Positions 23,402-32,858 of a stretch of 40,058 bases of DNA are shown piece after piece. The DNA comes from Methanobacteriota archaeon (lineage in GTDB: Archaea > Thermoplasmatota > DTKX01 > VGTL01). The translations under genes were made by a program, and so were the position numbers. The notes beneath the pieces are model-generated. The model was given only the letters and a program-made list of their open reading frames with translations, did no database searches and was not told where the DNA came from. Numbering within the stretch: position 1 is the first letter of the stretch; each line of letters begins with the position of its first letter. The stretch is from positions 1-40,058 of the forward strand of contig VGTL01000020.1 of assembly GCA_016874675.1 (NCBI GenBank), read 5' to 3'.

Positions 23402-25493
23402 ACCCAGGATGATGAGCCGGGTGCTCATCGCCGGCCCGGCCGCGTACCTGGAGAAGGCCGTGGAGGCCCTTCACGGGACCGGAACTCTCCACATCACGGA
23501 CTACACCGAGCAGTACGCCGAGTTCCGCCTGGGTGCGCCCCTTCCCGGCGCGGCGGAGCTCTCCGAGAAGCTGCTCAGGCTGCGCGCCGCGACGAAGGTG
23601 CTGGGCATCGAGGAGGGCGGATCCCCCGGTCCCTCCGGGGGGAAGCCGGAGCCCCGCAAGGGGATAGACGCCCTCCTGGAGGAGCTGGGGAGAACGGTGT
23701 CAGTCAGGGAGGCGGAGAGGCAGGAGCTCGAAGCCCGCCTCTCGGAGGCCCGGCGGACCATCGAGGCCGTGAGGCCCTTCACCGCCCTTCCCCTGCGGTT
23801 CGAGAGCTACGCCCCCCTGGAGAGCGTCGCCGCGTTCGCCGGGACGGTCCGCACGCCCATCGCGGCCGAGGTCGCCCGCATCACCCCCCGCCACGAGCTC
23901 TTCACCGCGCCGGACGGCTCGTTCTTCGCCCTGTTCGTCGACCGGCGGCACCGGGCGGCGGTCGAGAAGCTCCTGGCGCAGCACTCCTTCGCGGAAGCCA
24001 AGCCGCCCCTCTCCGAGGGGGCCCCCTCCGAGGTCCTCTCGCGCAACCAGGCCCTCGTCGCCGAGACCCAAGGGAAGCTCGGGGCGCTCTCCGAGGAGCT
24101 GCGGGCCGCCCGGGCCAGGTACATGCGCGACATCCTCGACTGCCAACTGGAGCTCGGGCTCGAGGTGGAGAAGGCGGAGGCCCCCCTGAGGTTCGCCGCC
24201 ACCCGCAGCTCGTTTCTGGTCGAGGGCTGGATACCCTCCGACGAGCTGGACCGGACCGAGAACAGCCTCCTCAGGACCGCCGGCGCCTCGGTCTACCTGG
24301 AGCGCATCGAGGAGCGGGAGTGGGTTGCCGATGCGGAGGCGGCGAAGGGGCAATCGCCCCACGCCGGCGTCGCCGCGGGCGGCGAGCACGGCGGCGGGGC
24401 GGAGCACCCCGATCCCTACGAGAAGGTCCCCGTGGCCCTCTCCAACCCGCGCCCGGTGAAGCCCTTCGAGATGCTCACCGAGATGTTCTCCACGCCCGGG
24501 TACAGGGAGATAGACCCGACCGTGACGATGGCGCTGGTCTTCCCGTTCTTCTTCGGGCTCATGATCGGGGACCTCGCGTACGGCCTGCTTCTCGCCACCG
24601 CCGGCGCGCTCTTCATGACCAGGCTCCGGCGCTTCGAGGGCTTCCGGGAGCTGGGCTGGTACATACTACTGGCCGGCATCGTGGCGGCCATCTTCGGGGC
24701 GTTCGTCTTCGGGGACGCCTTCGGCATCCCGTTCCATTCGCCCCACGGGGCCCACGGGGCCGAGGCGATAAGCTGGTCGGGCATCCTGGGCTTCGAGATA
24801 CCGATAAAGGCCAGCGTGCACAAGCTGGAGGCCTCGGGCCTCGGGAACCTTCTCATGTTCTCCATCCTGGCGGCGGTGGTGCACCTTTCGCTGGGCAACA
24901 TCCTGGGCATCGTGAACGAGTGGCGGCACAACCGCAGGCACGCCGCGGCCAAGGCGGGCTGGCTCCTCACGGTGCTCGGGTTCGGCTTCCTCATACTAAA
25001 GTTCGGCGAGTCGACCTCCCTGGGCGCCTGGCTCTGGGACAACGCCCTGTGGCCCTTCGCCCCGTCGCTGGACCCGGGGATAGGCATACTCGTGCCCTAC
25101 GCCTCGATAGTCTTTTTGATCGTCGGGGTGGCGCTGGTGGTCGCCGGCGAGGGCGCGATAGCCCTCACCGAGGTCATGGGCGTGTTCTCAAACATTCTCT
25201 CCTACACGCGGCTTGGGGCGATCGGCGTCGCCAAGGGCGCGATGGCCTTCGCCTTCAACATCCTCATCATCCCGATGGTCACCGGGGGCAACATCGGGTT
25301 CGCGGTCTTCGGGTGCGTCCTTTTGGTGCTCGCGCACATGCTGGTGTTCATGCTGGGGAGCCTCTCGTCCGGGATACAGGCGCTCCGGCTCAACCTGGTG
25401 GAGTACTTCATGAAGTTCTTCAAGGGCGGCGGCATCAAGTTCATTCCGTTCGGGAAGGAAAAATACGACAGGGAGAAGAGTTCGGGAGCGTGA
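23394..25493 (+). CDS. atpI: A-type ATP synthase subunit I (membrane stator)
   Basis: The product has 699 residues. The soluble N-terminal half (about 1-350) begins MLRPRMMSRVLIAG and has the alpha/beta plus coiled-coil layout of subunit a/I. The C-terminal half has about seven or eight membrane helices, including MALVFPFFFGLMIGDLAYGL, NILSYTRLGAIGVAKGAMAF with the conserved ion-channel arginine, and LRLNLVEYFMKFFKGGG at the end. It forms the ion half-channels beside the K ring. A His/Gly-rich stretch near residues 325-345 (HAGVAAGGEHGGGAEHPDP) lies in the linker before the membrane domain. Confidence 0.93.
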   Translation: MLRPRMMSRVLIAGPAAYLEKAVEALHGTGTLHITDYTEQYAEFRLGAPLPGAAELSEKLLRLRAATKVLGIEEGGSPGPSGGKPEPRKGIDALLEELGRTVSVREAERQELEARLSEARRTIEAVRPFTALPLRFESYAPLESVAAFAGTVRTPIAAEVARITPRHELFTAPDGSFFALFVDRRHRAAVEKLLAQHSFAEAKPPLSEGAPSEVLSRNQALVAETQGKLGALSEELRAARARYMRDILDCQLELGLEVEKAEAPLRFAATRSSFLVEGWIPSDELDRTENSLLRTAGASVYLERIEEREWVADAEAAKGQSPHAGVAAGGEHGGGAEHPDPYEKVPVALSNPRPVKPFEMLTEMFSTPGYREIDPTVTMALVFPFFFGLMIGDLAYGLLLATAGALFMTRLRRFEGFRELGWYILLAGIVAAIFGAFVFGDAFGIPFHSPHGAHGAEAISWSGILGFEIPIKASVHKLEASGLGNLLMFSILAAVVHLSLGNILGIVNEWRHNRRHAAAKAGWLLTVLGFGFLILKFGESTSLGAWLWDNALWPFAPSLDPGIGILVPYASIVFLIVGVALVVAGEGAIALTEVMGVFSNILSYTRLGAIGVAKGAMAFAFNILIIPMVTGGNIGFAVFGCVLLVLAHMLVFMLGSLSSGIQALRLNLVEYFMKFFKGGGIKFIPFGKEKYDREKSSGA

Positions 25494-25498
25494 GAGAA

Positions 25499-25726
25499 AT
25501 GGATCCGATGAGCGCGGGATTGATAGCAGTGGGAGCTGGGATTGCGATAGCCGGCGGGGGCATAGGCACCGGCCTGGCCCAAAAAGACATCGGCGCGGCC
25601 GCCGTCGGCGCCACGGCCGAGAACCCGAAGATGTTCGGGCGGAGCATAGTGTTCCTGGTGCTCCCCGAGACGCTGGTCATCTTCGGCTTCGTAGTCGCCG
25701 CGATGCTCTGGCTGAAGATGGCGTAG
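25499..25726 (+). CDS. atpK: A-type ATP synthase subunit K (rotor ring proteolipid)
   Basis: The product has 75 residues and a single two-helix hairpin. Helix 1 contains GGGIGTGLAQKDIGAAAVGA and the loop is TAENPKMFGR. Helix 2 contains the ion-binding LPETLVIFG (Glu57). Gln28 in helix 1 and Thr58 next to the glutamate are residue types used in Na+-binding c/K rings, so Na+ coupling is possible, but sequence alone does not decide between H+ and Na+. It is the single-hairpin form, without the duplicated version seen in some archaea. Confidence 0.92.
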   Translation: MDPMSAGLIAVGAGIAIAGGGIGTGLAQKDIGAAAVGATAENPKMFGRSIVFLVLPETLVIFGFVVAAMLWLKMA

Positions 25727-25748
25727 CCGTCCTCCGAGGGGCGAGCCC

Positions 25749-26303
25749 ATGGGACTGGACGAAGTGGCGCAGGAGATCCTGTCCGAATGTCGCGCCGCCG
25801 CCGAGGCGGTCGTCGGGGAGGCCCGGAAGGAGGCCGCCCGGATGACCGCCGAGGCAGGCGAGCGGGCCCGGGCGGTGGTCGCCGTGAGGCTCCAGCAGGC
25901 CGAGCGCCGCGCCCGGCAGCTGCGGGTGCAGGAGCTGGCCGCGGCCGAGCTCGAGGGCAAGCGCGCCCGGCTGGCGATGGAGCGCGAGATGCTCGAGGCG
26001 GCCGTGGGGCAGGCCCGGGAGATGCTCTCGGCGCTGCCCAGAGAGCGCGACGAGCGGATGCTTTCGGAGATACTCCGGAGGCACTCGGCGCCCGGCCACA
26101 GGGTCTTCTCGGCCAAGCGCAACGAGGCTTTCCTCCGGGCCATCCCGACCGTCGAGTACGGCGGTACGGTGAACTGCCTGGGGGGGATCCTCTTCGAGAG
26201 CCGGGACGGCTCCGTGCGGATGGACTTCACCTACGACACCATGCTCAGGGACCTCGTGGAGCGCAACATGAAGGAGATAGCCCGGATGTTGTTTTCGGGC
26301 TGA
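25749..26303 (+). CDS. atpE: A-type ATP synthase subunit E
   Basis: The product has 184 residues. The N-terminal helical half (Ala/Glu/Arg-rich, about 1-95) pairs with subunit H in the peripheral stalk. The C-terminal globular half contains GGTVNCLGGILFESRDGSV and the DFTYDTMLRDLVERN helix typical of subunit E, which caps the catalytic head. It follows atpK by 22 bases. Confidence 0.92.
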   Translation: MGLDEVAQEILSECRAAAEAVVGEARKEAARMTAEAGERARAVVAVRLQQAERRARQLRVQELAAAELEGKRARLAMEREMLEAAVGQAREMLSALPRERDERMLSEILRRHSAPGHRVFSAKRNEAFLRAIPTVEYGGTVNCLGGILFESRDGSVRMDFTYDTMLRDLVERNMKEIARMLFSG

Positions 26304-26316
26304 GCGGGGGCGCCGG

Positions 26317-27387
26317 ATGAGGTTCTTCGGTGCGGGAAAGAAGGACGGCAACTACGCCTACGCCTGCACGAGGGTCAAGTCGCGCAAGACCTTCCTTCTG
26401 ACCCGCGATACCTACCCGCGGCTGCTCATGATGGACCTTGCCGAGATCGGCCGGTTCATCGGGGAGGGGCAGTACCGCCGGGAGGTGGACGAGCTGTCGT
26501 CGAGGTTTGCGGGGGTGGACCTCGTGGAGAACGCCACCTACCTGAACCTGGCCCGCACCTGCCGCGAGATCCTGGACTTCACCCAGGGGGAGCTGCGCGA
26601 GATGGTGCGCCACTACCTCAACCGCTGGGACGTCTGGAACATCAAGACGGTGATGAGGGCCAAGAGCTTCGGGGCGACCTGGGAGGAGGTCTCCGAGGAC
26701 CTGGTGCCGGCGGGCGCCTTCGACCTTCGGTTCTTCTCATCGCTCTACGGCTGCGCCACGCAGGAGGAGATGGTCGAGCAGCTCAGGCGGGCCGCCCCGG
26801 GCGAGCAGAGCCCGGTGGGGAGGCTCCCGGCCGCCGGCGCTCGAACCGGCCTGGCCGACCTGGAGAACGCCATGGACCGGCAGTACTACGCCGCCCTCCT
26901 CGCGTCGGTGCCGGCGGGCGTCCCGGCCAACCGCATCTTCCGCCGCTACATCGCCGCCGAGATAGACACCGTGAACCTCAAGACGCTCTTCAAGCTCAAG
27001 TTCGAGGGCGTGGCGATGGAGAAGGCCCAGGAGCTGCTCATCGCCGGGGGCGAGGAGCTCGGGCCCGCGGAGCTCGGGAGGCTTGCGGGCGCCGAGGGCT
27101 TCGAGGCGTTCCTCTCCGAGCTCTCCTCGGCCCGCGTGTTCGAGGGCCTCCGGGAGGCGGCCGGCAGGGCGCAGCAGTCGGGCTCGCTCAACGACGTGCT
27201 GCTCGCGCTGGACCGGGGGCTCGCCGGGCGCGCCCGGCAGTTCTCCCACCTGTACCCGCTCTCGGTGCTCCCGATAATCGACTACCTGCTGCGCAAGAGG
27301 ATTGAGGTGGACAACCTGCGCACGATCGCCCGGGGGAAGCAGAGCGGGCTCCCCGAGGAGGAGATCCGGGGCCTGCTCTTCCTGTGA
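26317..27387 (+). CDS. atpC: A-type ATP synthase subunit C
   Basis: This 356-residue, all-helical protein is typical of subunit C/d, the funnel that joins the K ring to the central stalk. Landmarks are NYAYACTRVKSRKTFLLT near the N-terminus, YLNRWDVWNIKTVMRAK and AAEIDTVNLKTLFKLKFEG in the repeated three-domain fold, and PIIDYLLRKRIEVDNLRTIA near the C-terminus. It lies 13 bases after atpE. Confidence 0.93.
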   Translation: MRFFGAGKKDGNYAYACTRVKSRKTFLLTRDTYPRLLMMDLAEIGRFIGEGQYRREVDELSSRFAGVDLVENATYLNLARTCREILDFTQGELREMVRHYLNRWDVWNIKTVMRAKSFGATWEEVSEDLVPAGAFDLRFFSSLYGCATQEEMVEQLRRAAPGEQSPVGRLPAAGARTGLADLENAMDRQYYAALLASVPAGVPANRIFRRYIAAEIDTVNLKTLFKLKFEGVAMEKAQELLIAGGEELGPAELGRLAGAEGFEAFLSELSSARVFEGLREAAGRAQQSGSLNDVLLALDRGLAGRARQFSHLYPLSVLPIIDYLLRKRIEVDNLRTIARGKQSGLPEEEIRGLLFL

Positions 27388-27397
27388 GGTCTTCGAC

Positions 27398-27703
27398 ATG
27401 GAGATAGCGGTCGTGGGCAGGGAGGAGTTCGTGACGGGCTTCAGGCTGGCCGGGGTGAGGAAGGTCCGGGAGGTCCCGGGCGACGACATCGCCGGCATGG
27501 AGAGGGTGATGGAAGAGCTCATGAAGGACCGGGAGGTGGGCATCCTCGTGGTGATGGACGCCGACTTCCGGCGCATCTCGCCCGCCCTCCGGAAGGCCAT
27601 GGTGGAGAGCGTCGAGCCGGTGGTCATCGCGATAGGCAAGATAGAGGAGGTCGACCTGCGCGAGCGCATCCGGAACGTCGTGGGGGTGGACCTTTGGAAA
27701 TAG
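27398..27703 (+). CDS. atpF: A-type ATP synthase subunit F
   Basis: The product has 101 residues. It has the alpha/beta fold with [37 protein letters not shown] and VVIAIGK, matching the small central-stalk subunit F, which regulates coupling. It is followed by a 106-nt spacer containing two strong GC hairpins before atpA, the widest gap inside the operon. Confidence 0.9.
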   Translation: MEIAVVGREEFVTGFRLAGVRKVREVPGDDIAGMERVMEELMKDREVGILVVMDADFRRISPALRKAMVESVEPVVIAIGKIEEVDLRERIRNVVGVDLWK

Positions 27704-27708
27704 TCGTC

Positions 27709-27780
27709 GATGCCCCGGGCTTTGGCCCGGGGGGCGTCGGCTTTGCATGGAGCAGGAGCCCCGGGCCCCGGTCCGGGGGG
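27709..27780 (+). promoter_or_regulatory. Two GC hairpins in the atpF-atpA spacer
   Basis: Hairpin 1 pairs CCCCGGGC (27713-27720) with GCCCGGGG (27725-27732) and can be extended by GATG/CGTC across a small bulge. Hairpin 2 (27759-27778) pairs CCCCGG with CCGGGG. They lie 18 nt or more before the atpA ribosome binding site. They may set relative expression of the stalk genes and the catalytic-head genes or mark an RNA processing site. GC-rich DNA makes chance stems common, so this is tentative. Confidence 0.4.
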
Positions 27781-27809
27781 TTCGTTGCAGGGTTCATGGA
27801 GGTGTGAGG

Positions 27810-29543
27810 TTGGAAGAGAAGGGACAGGTGTACCGGGTGTCGGGCCCGGTGGTGACCGCCGAGGGGATACGCCCCAGGATGTACGACGTCGTCGCGGTGG
27901 GCCAAGAGAAGCTCATGGGCGAGGTCATCGGGCTGGAGGGGGACCGCTCCATCATCCAGGTCTACGAGGACACCTCCGGCATAAGGCCGGGGGAGGAGGT
28001 CACGAACACCGCCATGCCCCTCATGGTCGAGCTGGGGCCCGGTCTGGTGAAGTCCATCTACGACGGCATCCAGAGGCCGCTCCCGGTCCTGCGCGACCGC
28101 ATGGGCGACTTCATCCGCCGGGGCGTCTCGGCGCCCGGGCTGGACCGCTCCAGGAAGTGGGCCTTCGTCCCCAAGGCGAAGCCCGGCGACAAGGTCGCCC
28201 CCGGCCAGATAATCGGCTCGGTGCAGGAGACCAAGTACATCCAGCACCACATACTCGTCCCGCCCCGCGTTTCCGGGACGCTCTCCACCATCAACGCCGG
28301 CAGCTACACGGTCACCGAGACGGTGGCCGCGCTGGACAACGGCACGCCCCTCCAGCTAATGCAGAAGTGGCCCGTCCGCATGGGCCGGCCCTTCCGGAAC
28401 CGCAAGATGCCCGACGTCCCGCTCATAACCGGCCAGAGGATCCTCGACGCCCTCTTCCCGGTCGCCAAGGGAGGCACCGCCGCCATCCCGGGCCCGTTCG
28501 GCTCCGGAAAGACGGTCACCCAGCACCAGCTTTCCAAGTGGAGCGACGCCGAGATAGTCGTCTACGTCGGCTGCGGGGAGCGCGGCAACGAGATGACCGA
28601 GGTGCTCTCCGAGTTCCCGCACCTTCTGGACCCCAAGACCGGGGCGCCCCTCATGGACCGCACGGTGCTCATCGCCAACACCTCCAACATGCCCGTGGCC
28701 GCCCGCGAGGCGAGCGTCTACACGGGGGTCACGATAGCCGAGTACTACCGCGACATGGGCCTCAACGTCTCGCTCATGGCGGACTCGACCTCCCGGTGGG
28801 CGGAGGCGCTGCGCGAGATCTCCTCGCGCCTTGAGGAGATGCCCGGCGAGGAGGGCTACCCGGCCTACCTGGCGGCCAAGCTTTCGGCGTTCTACGAGCG
28901 CGCCGGCCGCGTCGAGACGCTCGCCGGCCACGACGCCTCCGTCACGGTCGTCGGCGCCGTGTCCCCCCCGGGCGGGGACTTCTCGGAGCCGGTGACGCAG
29001 AACACGCTGCGCATCGTGAAGGTGTTCTGGGCCCTGGACTCGAAGCTCGCCCAGAGGCGCCACTTCCCGGCCATCAACTGGCTCTCGAGCTACAGCCTCT
29101 ACGGCGGCATACTCGACAAGTGGTACAACGACAACGTGTCCCCCGACTGGACCCGGCTCCGGGGGTGGGCGATGGAGGTGCTCCAGAAGGAGGCGGAGCT
29201 CCAAGAGATCGTCCAGCTCGTGGGCTCGGACGCGCTCCCCGAGGAGCAGCAGCTGCTCCTGGAGGTGGCGCGCATGATACGGGAGATATTCCTGCAGCAG
29301 AACGCCTACCACGAGGTGGACAGCTTCTGCCCGATGTCCCGGCAGCTCCAGCTCCTGTCGACGATACGCCGGTTCTCGGACCTCTCCACCCGGGCGATGG
29401 AGGGCACGATACCGCTTTCGAAGATCGCCTCGATGAAGTCCAAGGAGGTCCTCGCCAAGGCGCGCTTCGAGAAGGACTTCGAGGGGGAGCTCAAGAAGGT
29501 CTTGGAGCTCATGGCCTCGGAGTTTGCGGCCGCGGGGAAGTGA
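27810..29543 (+). CDS. atpA: A-type ATP synthase catalytic subunit A
   Basis: The product has 577 residues. It is the catalytic nucleotide-binding subunit, with P-loop GPFGSGKT near residue 228, the subunit-A-specific non-homologous insert before it ([19 protein letters not shown] onward), [33 protein letters not shown] and [17 protein letters not shown]. The TTG start at 27810 was chosen because GGAGG (27798-27802) lies 7 nt before it; a GTG at 27804 is too close to that site. No intein is present. The stop codon TGA overlaps the ATG of the next gene, which is not an ATPase subunit. Confidence 0.95.
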   Translation: MEEKGQVYRVSGPVVTAEGIRPRMYDVVAVGQEKLMGEVIGLEGDRSIIQVYEDTSGIRPGEEVTNTAMPLMVELGPGLVKSIYDGIQRPLPVLRDRMGDFIRRGVSAPGLDRSRKWAFVPKAKPGDKVAPGQIIGSVQETKYIQHHILVPPRVSGTLSTINAGSYTVTETVAALDNGTPLQLMQKWPVRMGRPFRNRKMPDVPLITGQRILDALFPVAKGGTAAIPGPFGSGKTVTQHQLSKWSDAEIVVYVGCGERGNEMTEVLSEFPHLLDPKTGAPLMDRTVLIANTSNMPVAAREASVYTGVTIAEYYRDMGLNVSLMADSTSRWAEALREISSRLEEMPGEEGYPAYLAAKLSAFYERAGRVETLAGHDASVTVVGAVSPPGGDFSEPVTQNTLRIVKVFWALDSKLAQRRHFPAINWLSSYSLYGGILDKWYNDNVSPDWTRLRGWAMEVLQKEAELQEIVQLVGSDALPEEQQLLLEVARMIREIFLQQNAYHEVDSFCPMSRQLQLLSTIRRFSDLSTRAMEGTIPLSKIASMKSKEVLAKARFEKDFEGELKKVLELMASEFAAAGK

Positions 29544-32500
29544 TGATCGTCAACATGTGGGGAGCGCTGCTGATGGTGTCGATGCTCGTCCTGGGGCAAG
29601 CGGCCGCCGGTCCCTCGACGGCCCCGGCCGGGCCCAGGGCCGGGGCGGGCGGGGAGCGAACCGCCCGCGCCGCAGGCGAGTTCAGCTGCACCTTCCGGGC
29701 CCTGGAAGCCAACGTCACCCTGGACGAGCAGAACAACAGGATGAGCGCGCAGGTCCGGATAGGCCTCGAGACCGGGCGCGACGGTCCATCCATCGTGTTC
29801 CGCCTGCGGCCGGGGATGACGGTAAGGTCCGTGACGGAGGAGGGCGGCGGCCCGCTCCAGTACTTCCGGGCCTTCTGGTACTTCATTAACGTCTCGCTGG
29901 GACGGGAGCTGCCCGCCGGCACGGCACTCAACATCACCGTCCGGTACGACGGCGAGGTGCTGAACTCCCCCGACGGGGGCCAGAGCTTCTGGGACCGCGT
30001 CGGCCCCGAGGGCAGCTGGGTGCGGACCTACGGAGGGTACTTCCCCGCCGACGAGAACTGGAGCCGGACAAAAAGCCGGCTCTCCGTCACGGCCCCCCAG
30101 GACAAGACCGTGGTCTCGTCGGGGTGGCTCGCCGGCCGGACCGAGGACGCCGCCTCCGGCACGGCGACCACCGTGTGGGTCAACGACCGGCCCTCGAACG
30201 GGGTATCGTTTTTGGCCGGGAGGCTGGATCTCACGGGGTTCGACCTCGGCGGGCACCGGTACGACCTCTACCTCACGCCCGGGCACGCCGCCTCCGCGGC
30301 TTCCTACGCGGCGGAGATGGCCCGCATCACCGCCTTCTACACGGCCAGGTTCGGCGCCCCGGGCTTCGGGAACCTGACGGTGGCCGAGGTACCCAGCACC
30401 TACAGCGCCTGGGGACAGAGCCTGCCCTCGATGATGTGGCTTTCGTCGCGCAACTTCGACGGGCCGCTGCCCTACCGGATACTCTCCCACGAGCTCGCCC
30501 ACCAGTGGTGGGGCATAGACGTGGAGGGCGAGGGCTCCGACGAGAACTTCATGCAGGAGGGGCTGGCCGGCTACAGCGAGGCGATGTACGAGATGGCCGT
30601 CTACGGCAACCGGGGCTACCTCGACTTCTGCCGCCAGCAGTACATCAGCCGGTTCGTCCAGGCCCCGGGCCCCGAGCCCATGCTGGTCAGCAACGACTAC
30701 GACCTCTCGTCGTACAAGGGGCCGTGGGTGATGCACATGGCGCGCTTCCTCGTCGGCGAGGCCAACTTCACTGCCGCGCTGGCGGCCCTGCACCGGGAGC
30801 GCTCCGGGGGCCGCGCCGACCACTTCGACCTGCAGGGGGCGCTGCTCGCTGCGAGCGGGGTGGACCTTTCGCTCTTCTTCCACATGTGGCTCTACACCTC
30901 GGGCCGGCTGGATTACGCGATCGCCGACGCCCTGGTCCTCCGGGGGCCCGGCGGCGCCGACCGCCTCCGGCTGGTCGTGGAGCGCCGGGGATTTTTGGGC
31001 GACATGCCGATGGACGTCGGGTTGTACTTCGAGGGGGGCCGGTACGGGCTCTTCGGGCGGGCCTGGAACGGCTCCGGGGAGAACGTCACCCTCGCATTCG
31101 ACGTGAACTACCCGGTGGACGCGGTGAAGCTGGACCCGGAGAACTGGCTCCTGGACGCCTACCCCTCCAGCAACGAGGCCCCCACCCGCGACGGCTTCTT
31201 CGACGTCCGGGCCGGGGCGCTGTCGGTCTCCCCCGCCGGGCCCCTGGAGAACGAGAGCTTCAACGTCTCATTCGAGGTGGCCCTGGAGACCTCCGAGGGC
31301 GCCCAGGAGGTGGAGGTGGCCCTCCTCGTGGACGGCCTGCCGGCGGGGAACGCCTCCGTGCGGCTCCCCCCCTCGGGCAGCGCCCCCGCCTGCTTCACGC
31401 TGGCCCTGGGCCCCGGCAACCACTCCCTGGCGGCGGTGGCCGACCCGCGCGACCTCCTCTTCGAGAGGGACGAGCAGGACAACCGCGCCACCGGGCGCGT
31501 CACCGTGCGGCCCCGGCCGCCGCCGATGCCCGATCTGGGCATCGGGCCGGGGGGCGTCTCCCTCCGGCCGGCGACCGTGCGGCCCCGGCCGCCGCCGATG
31601 CCCGATCTGGGCATCGGGCCGGGGGGCGTCTCCCTCCGGCCGGCGAACGCCGCGGGCGGCCGCCCGGCCCAGATCGCTGTGTCCGTCGTCAACACCGGCG
31701 AGGCGGCGGTCGCGGGGGCGGCGGTGGACGTGTGGGTGGACGACCCCGGCACGGGCTACGTCGGCCGCTCCGCCGGCCTCTCGGTGGCCCCGTCGGGGTC
31801 CGGTACGGCGCTGGTGCCCTGGACGGCCGTCCCGGGCTGGCACCAGCTGACCGCCCGGGTGGTGATGCCGCCGGGCGTCGAGGACCGGGACCAGTCGGAC
31901 AACGAGGCCACCACGCAGGTCTATGTCAACTCCCCGCCGGTGGCGGTGCTGTCGGTCTCCGCCCGGCAGGTCCTTCCGGGCGAGTGGGTAGACCTATCGG
32001 GCGCGCTCTCGGTCGACGACGGCCGGGTCGTCCGTTACCTCTTCGATTTCGGAGACGGCGAGCAGACCGGCTGGCTCTCCGACAACGGAACGTTCCATTC
32101 CTACGCGGGAAAGGGCGTCTACCAGGCGCGCCTTCTGGTCCTCGACGACGAGGAGATCCAAAGCGACTGGTCCGCGCCCGTGGTGGTCCGGGTGGCCTCC
32201 CTGCCGCCGGTGGCGGCCATCCGGGCCCCCCGGCGCACGGCCGACGTCCTCACCCCGCTCACGTTCGGCTCCGCTTCGTCGGACCCGGACGGGAACATCA
32301 GCGCGTTCTGCTGGAGCTTCGGCGACGGCTCCACGGCCTCCGGGCCCCTGGTGAACCACACCTTCACCCGCAAGGGGGACTTCACGGTCACGCTCTCGGT
32401 CCAAGACGAAGACGGCCAGGTGGCCGCGGCCCGGGTGCGGGTCCGCGTGGTCGACCTGCCCCCGGTCCCGGTCATCTCCTTCGAGGGCCGCCCGGCGAGG

Positions 32501-32857
32501 GTGGGCGAGAGGGTGTCGTTTTCGGCCGCCCTCACCGCCGACCCGGACGACCCGCCGTCCTCGCTTTCGTACATCTGGGACTTCGGGGGCGGCCAGAAGG
32601 CCTCCGGGCCGGAAGGCTCGTTCGCGTTCACCGGGCCGGGCCTCCACCGCGTGTCGCTTTCGGCAAGCGACGGAAACCTCAGCGCCACCACCTGGGTGGA
32701 GGTGCAGGTGGTCGGCGCCGTCGCGCCGGGACCGCCGGCCGGCGGGGCCCATCCGGCCTCCTGGGCCGCGCTGGGGGCGCTGCTCCTCTCCATGGCGGCC
32801 CTCGTGGCCTTCATCATTTTCCCCACTGGAAGGAGAAAAGGGGAGGAGGAGGAGTGA
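29543..32857 (+). CDS. Membrane-anchored M1-type metallopeptidase with CARDB and PKD repeats, inside the ATP synthase operon
   Basis: The product has 1,104 residues. A signal peptide (about 1-25) precedes an M1 gluzincin domain: zinc motif HELAHQWWG (His316, Glu317, His320), third ligand Glu339 in [10 protein letters not shown], and transition-state Tyr391 in [11 protein letters not shown]. The GAMEN exopeptidase motif is not evident; the equivalent region reads [15 protein letters not shown], so it may not be a classical aminopeptidase. CARDB-like domains, a duplicated 24-residue linker (654-701) and three PKD domains (about 800-1060, with FDFGDG and WSFGDG) follow, then a C-terminal membrane span (about 1073-1093) and a basic/acidic tip. 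It probably trims or processes peptides at the outer cell face. Its start overlaps the atpA stop (TGATG), and it ends one base before the atpB start. Confidence 0.88.
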   Translation: MIVNMWGALLMVSMLVLGQAAAGPSTAPAGPRAGAGGERTARAAGEFSCTFRALEANVTLDEQNNRMSAQVRIGLETGRDGPSIVFRLRPGMTVRSVTEEGGGPLQYFRAFWYFINVSLGRELPAGTALNITVRYDGEVLNSPDGGQSFWDRVGPEGSWVRTYGGYFPADENWSRTKSRLSVTAPQDKTVVSSGWLAGRTEDAASGTATTVWVNDRPSNGVSFLAGRLDLTGFDLGGHRYDLYLTPGHAASAASYAAEMARITAFYTARFGAPGFGNLTVAEVPSTYSAWGQSLPSMMWLSSRNFDGPLPYRILSHELAHQWWGIDVEGEGSDENFMQEGLAGYSEAMYEMAVYGNRGYLDFCRQQYISRFVQAPGPEPMLVSNDYDLSSYKGPWVMHMARFLVGEANFTAALAALHRERSGGRADHFDLQGALLAASGVDLSLFFHMWLYTSGRLDYAIADALVLRGPGGADRLRLVVERRGFLGDMPMDVGLYFEGGRYGLFGRAWNGSGENVTLAFDVNYPVDAVKLDPENWLLDAYPSSNEAPTRDGFFDVRAGALSVSPAGPLENESFNVSFEVALETSEGAQEVEVALLVDGLPAGNASVRLPPSGSAPACFTLALGPGNHSLAAVADPRDLLFERDEQDNRATGRVTVRPRPPPMPDLGIGPGGVSLRPATVRPRPPPMPDLGIGPGGVSLRPANAAGGRPAQIAVSVVNTGEAAVAGAAVDVWVDDPGTGYVGRSAGLSVAPSGSGTALVPWTAVPGWHQLTARVVMPPGVEDRDQSDNEATTQVYVNSPPVAVLSVSARQVLPGEWVDLSGALSVDDGRVVRYLFDFGDGEQTGWLSDNGTFHSYAGKGVYQARLLVLDDEEIQSDWSAPVVVRVASLPPVAAIRAPRRTADVLTPLTFGSASSDPDGNISAFCWSFGDGSTASGPLVNHTFTRKGDFTVTLSVQDEDGQVAAARVRVRVVDLPPVPVISFEGRPARVGERVSFSAALTADPDDPPSSLSYIWDFGGGQKASGPEGSFAFTGPGLHRVSLSASDGNLSATTWVEVQVVGAVAPGPPAGGAHPASWAALGALLLSMAALVAFIIFPTGRRKGEEEE
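31502..31645 (+). repeat. Perfect 72-bp tandem duplication within the M1 gene
   Basis: Two identical 72-bp copies (31502-31573 and 31574-31645) encode 24 residues each, beginning [15 protein letters not shown] and ending SLRPA. They lie in the linker before the second CARDB-like domain and keep the frame. Complete identity suggests a recent slippage event or an assembly artefact. Confidence 0.95.
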
Positions 32858-32858
32858 G

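Noticed and set aside
27747-27809. Upstream starts for atpA (ATG 27747, GTG 27804)
   Set aside because: The extension is translated hairpin spacer, and GGAGG is correctly spaced only for the TTG at 27810.
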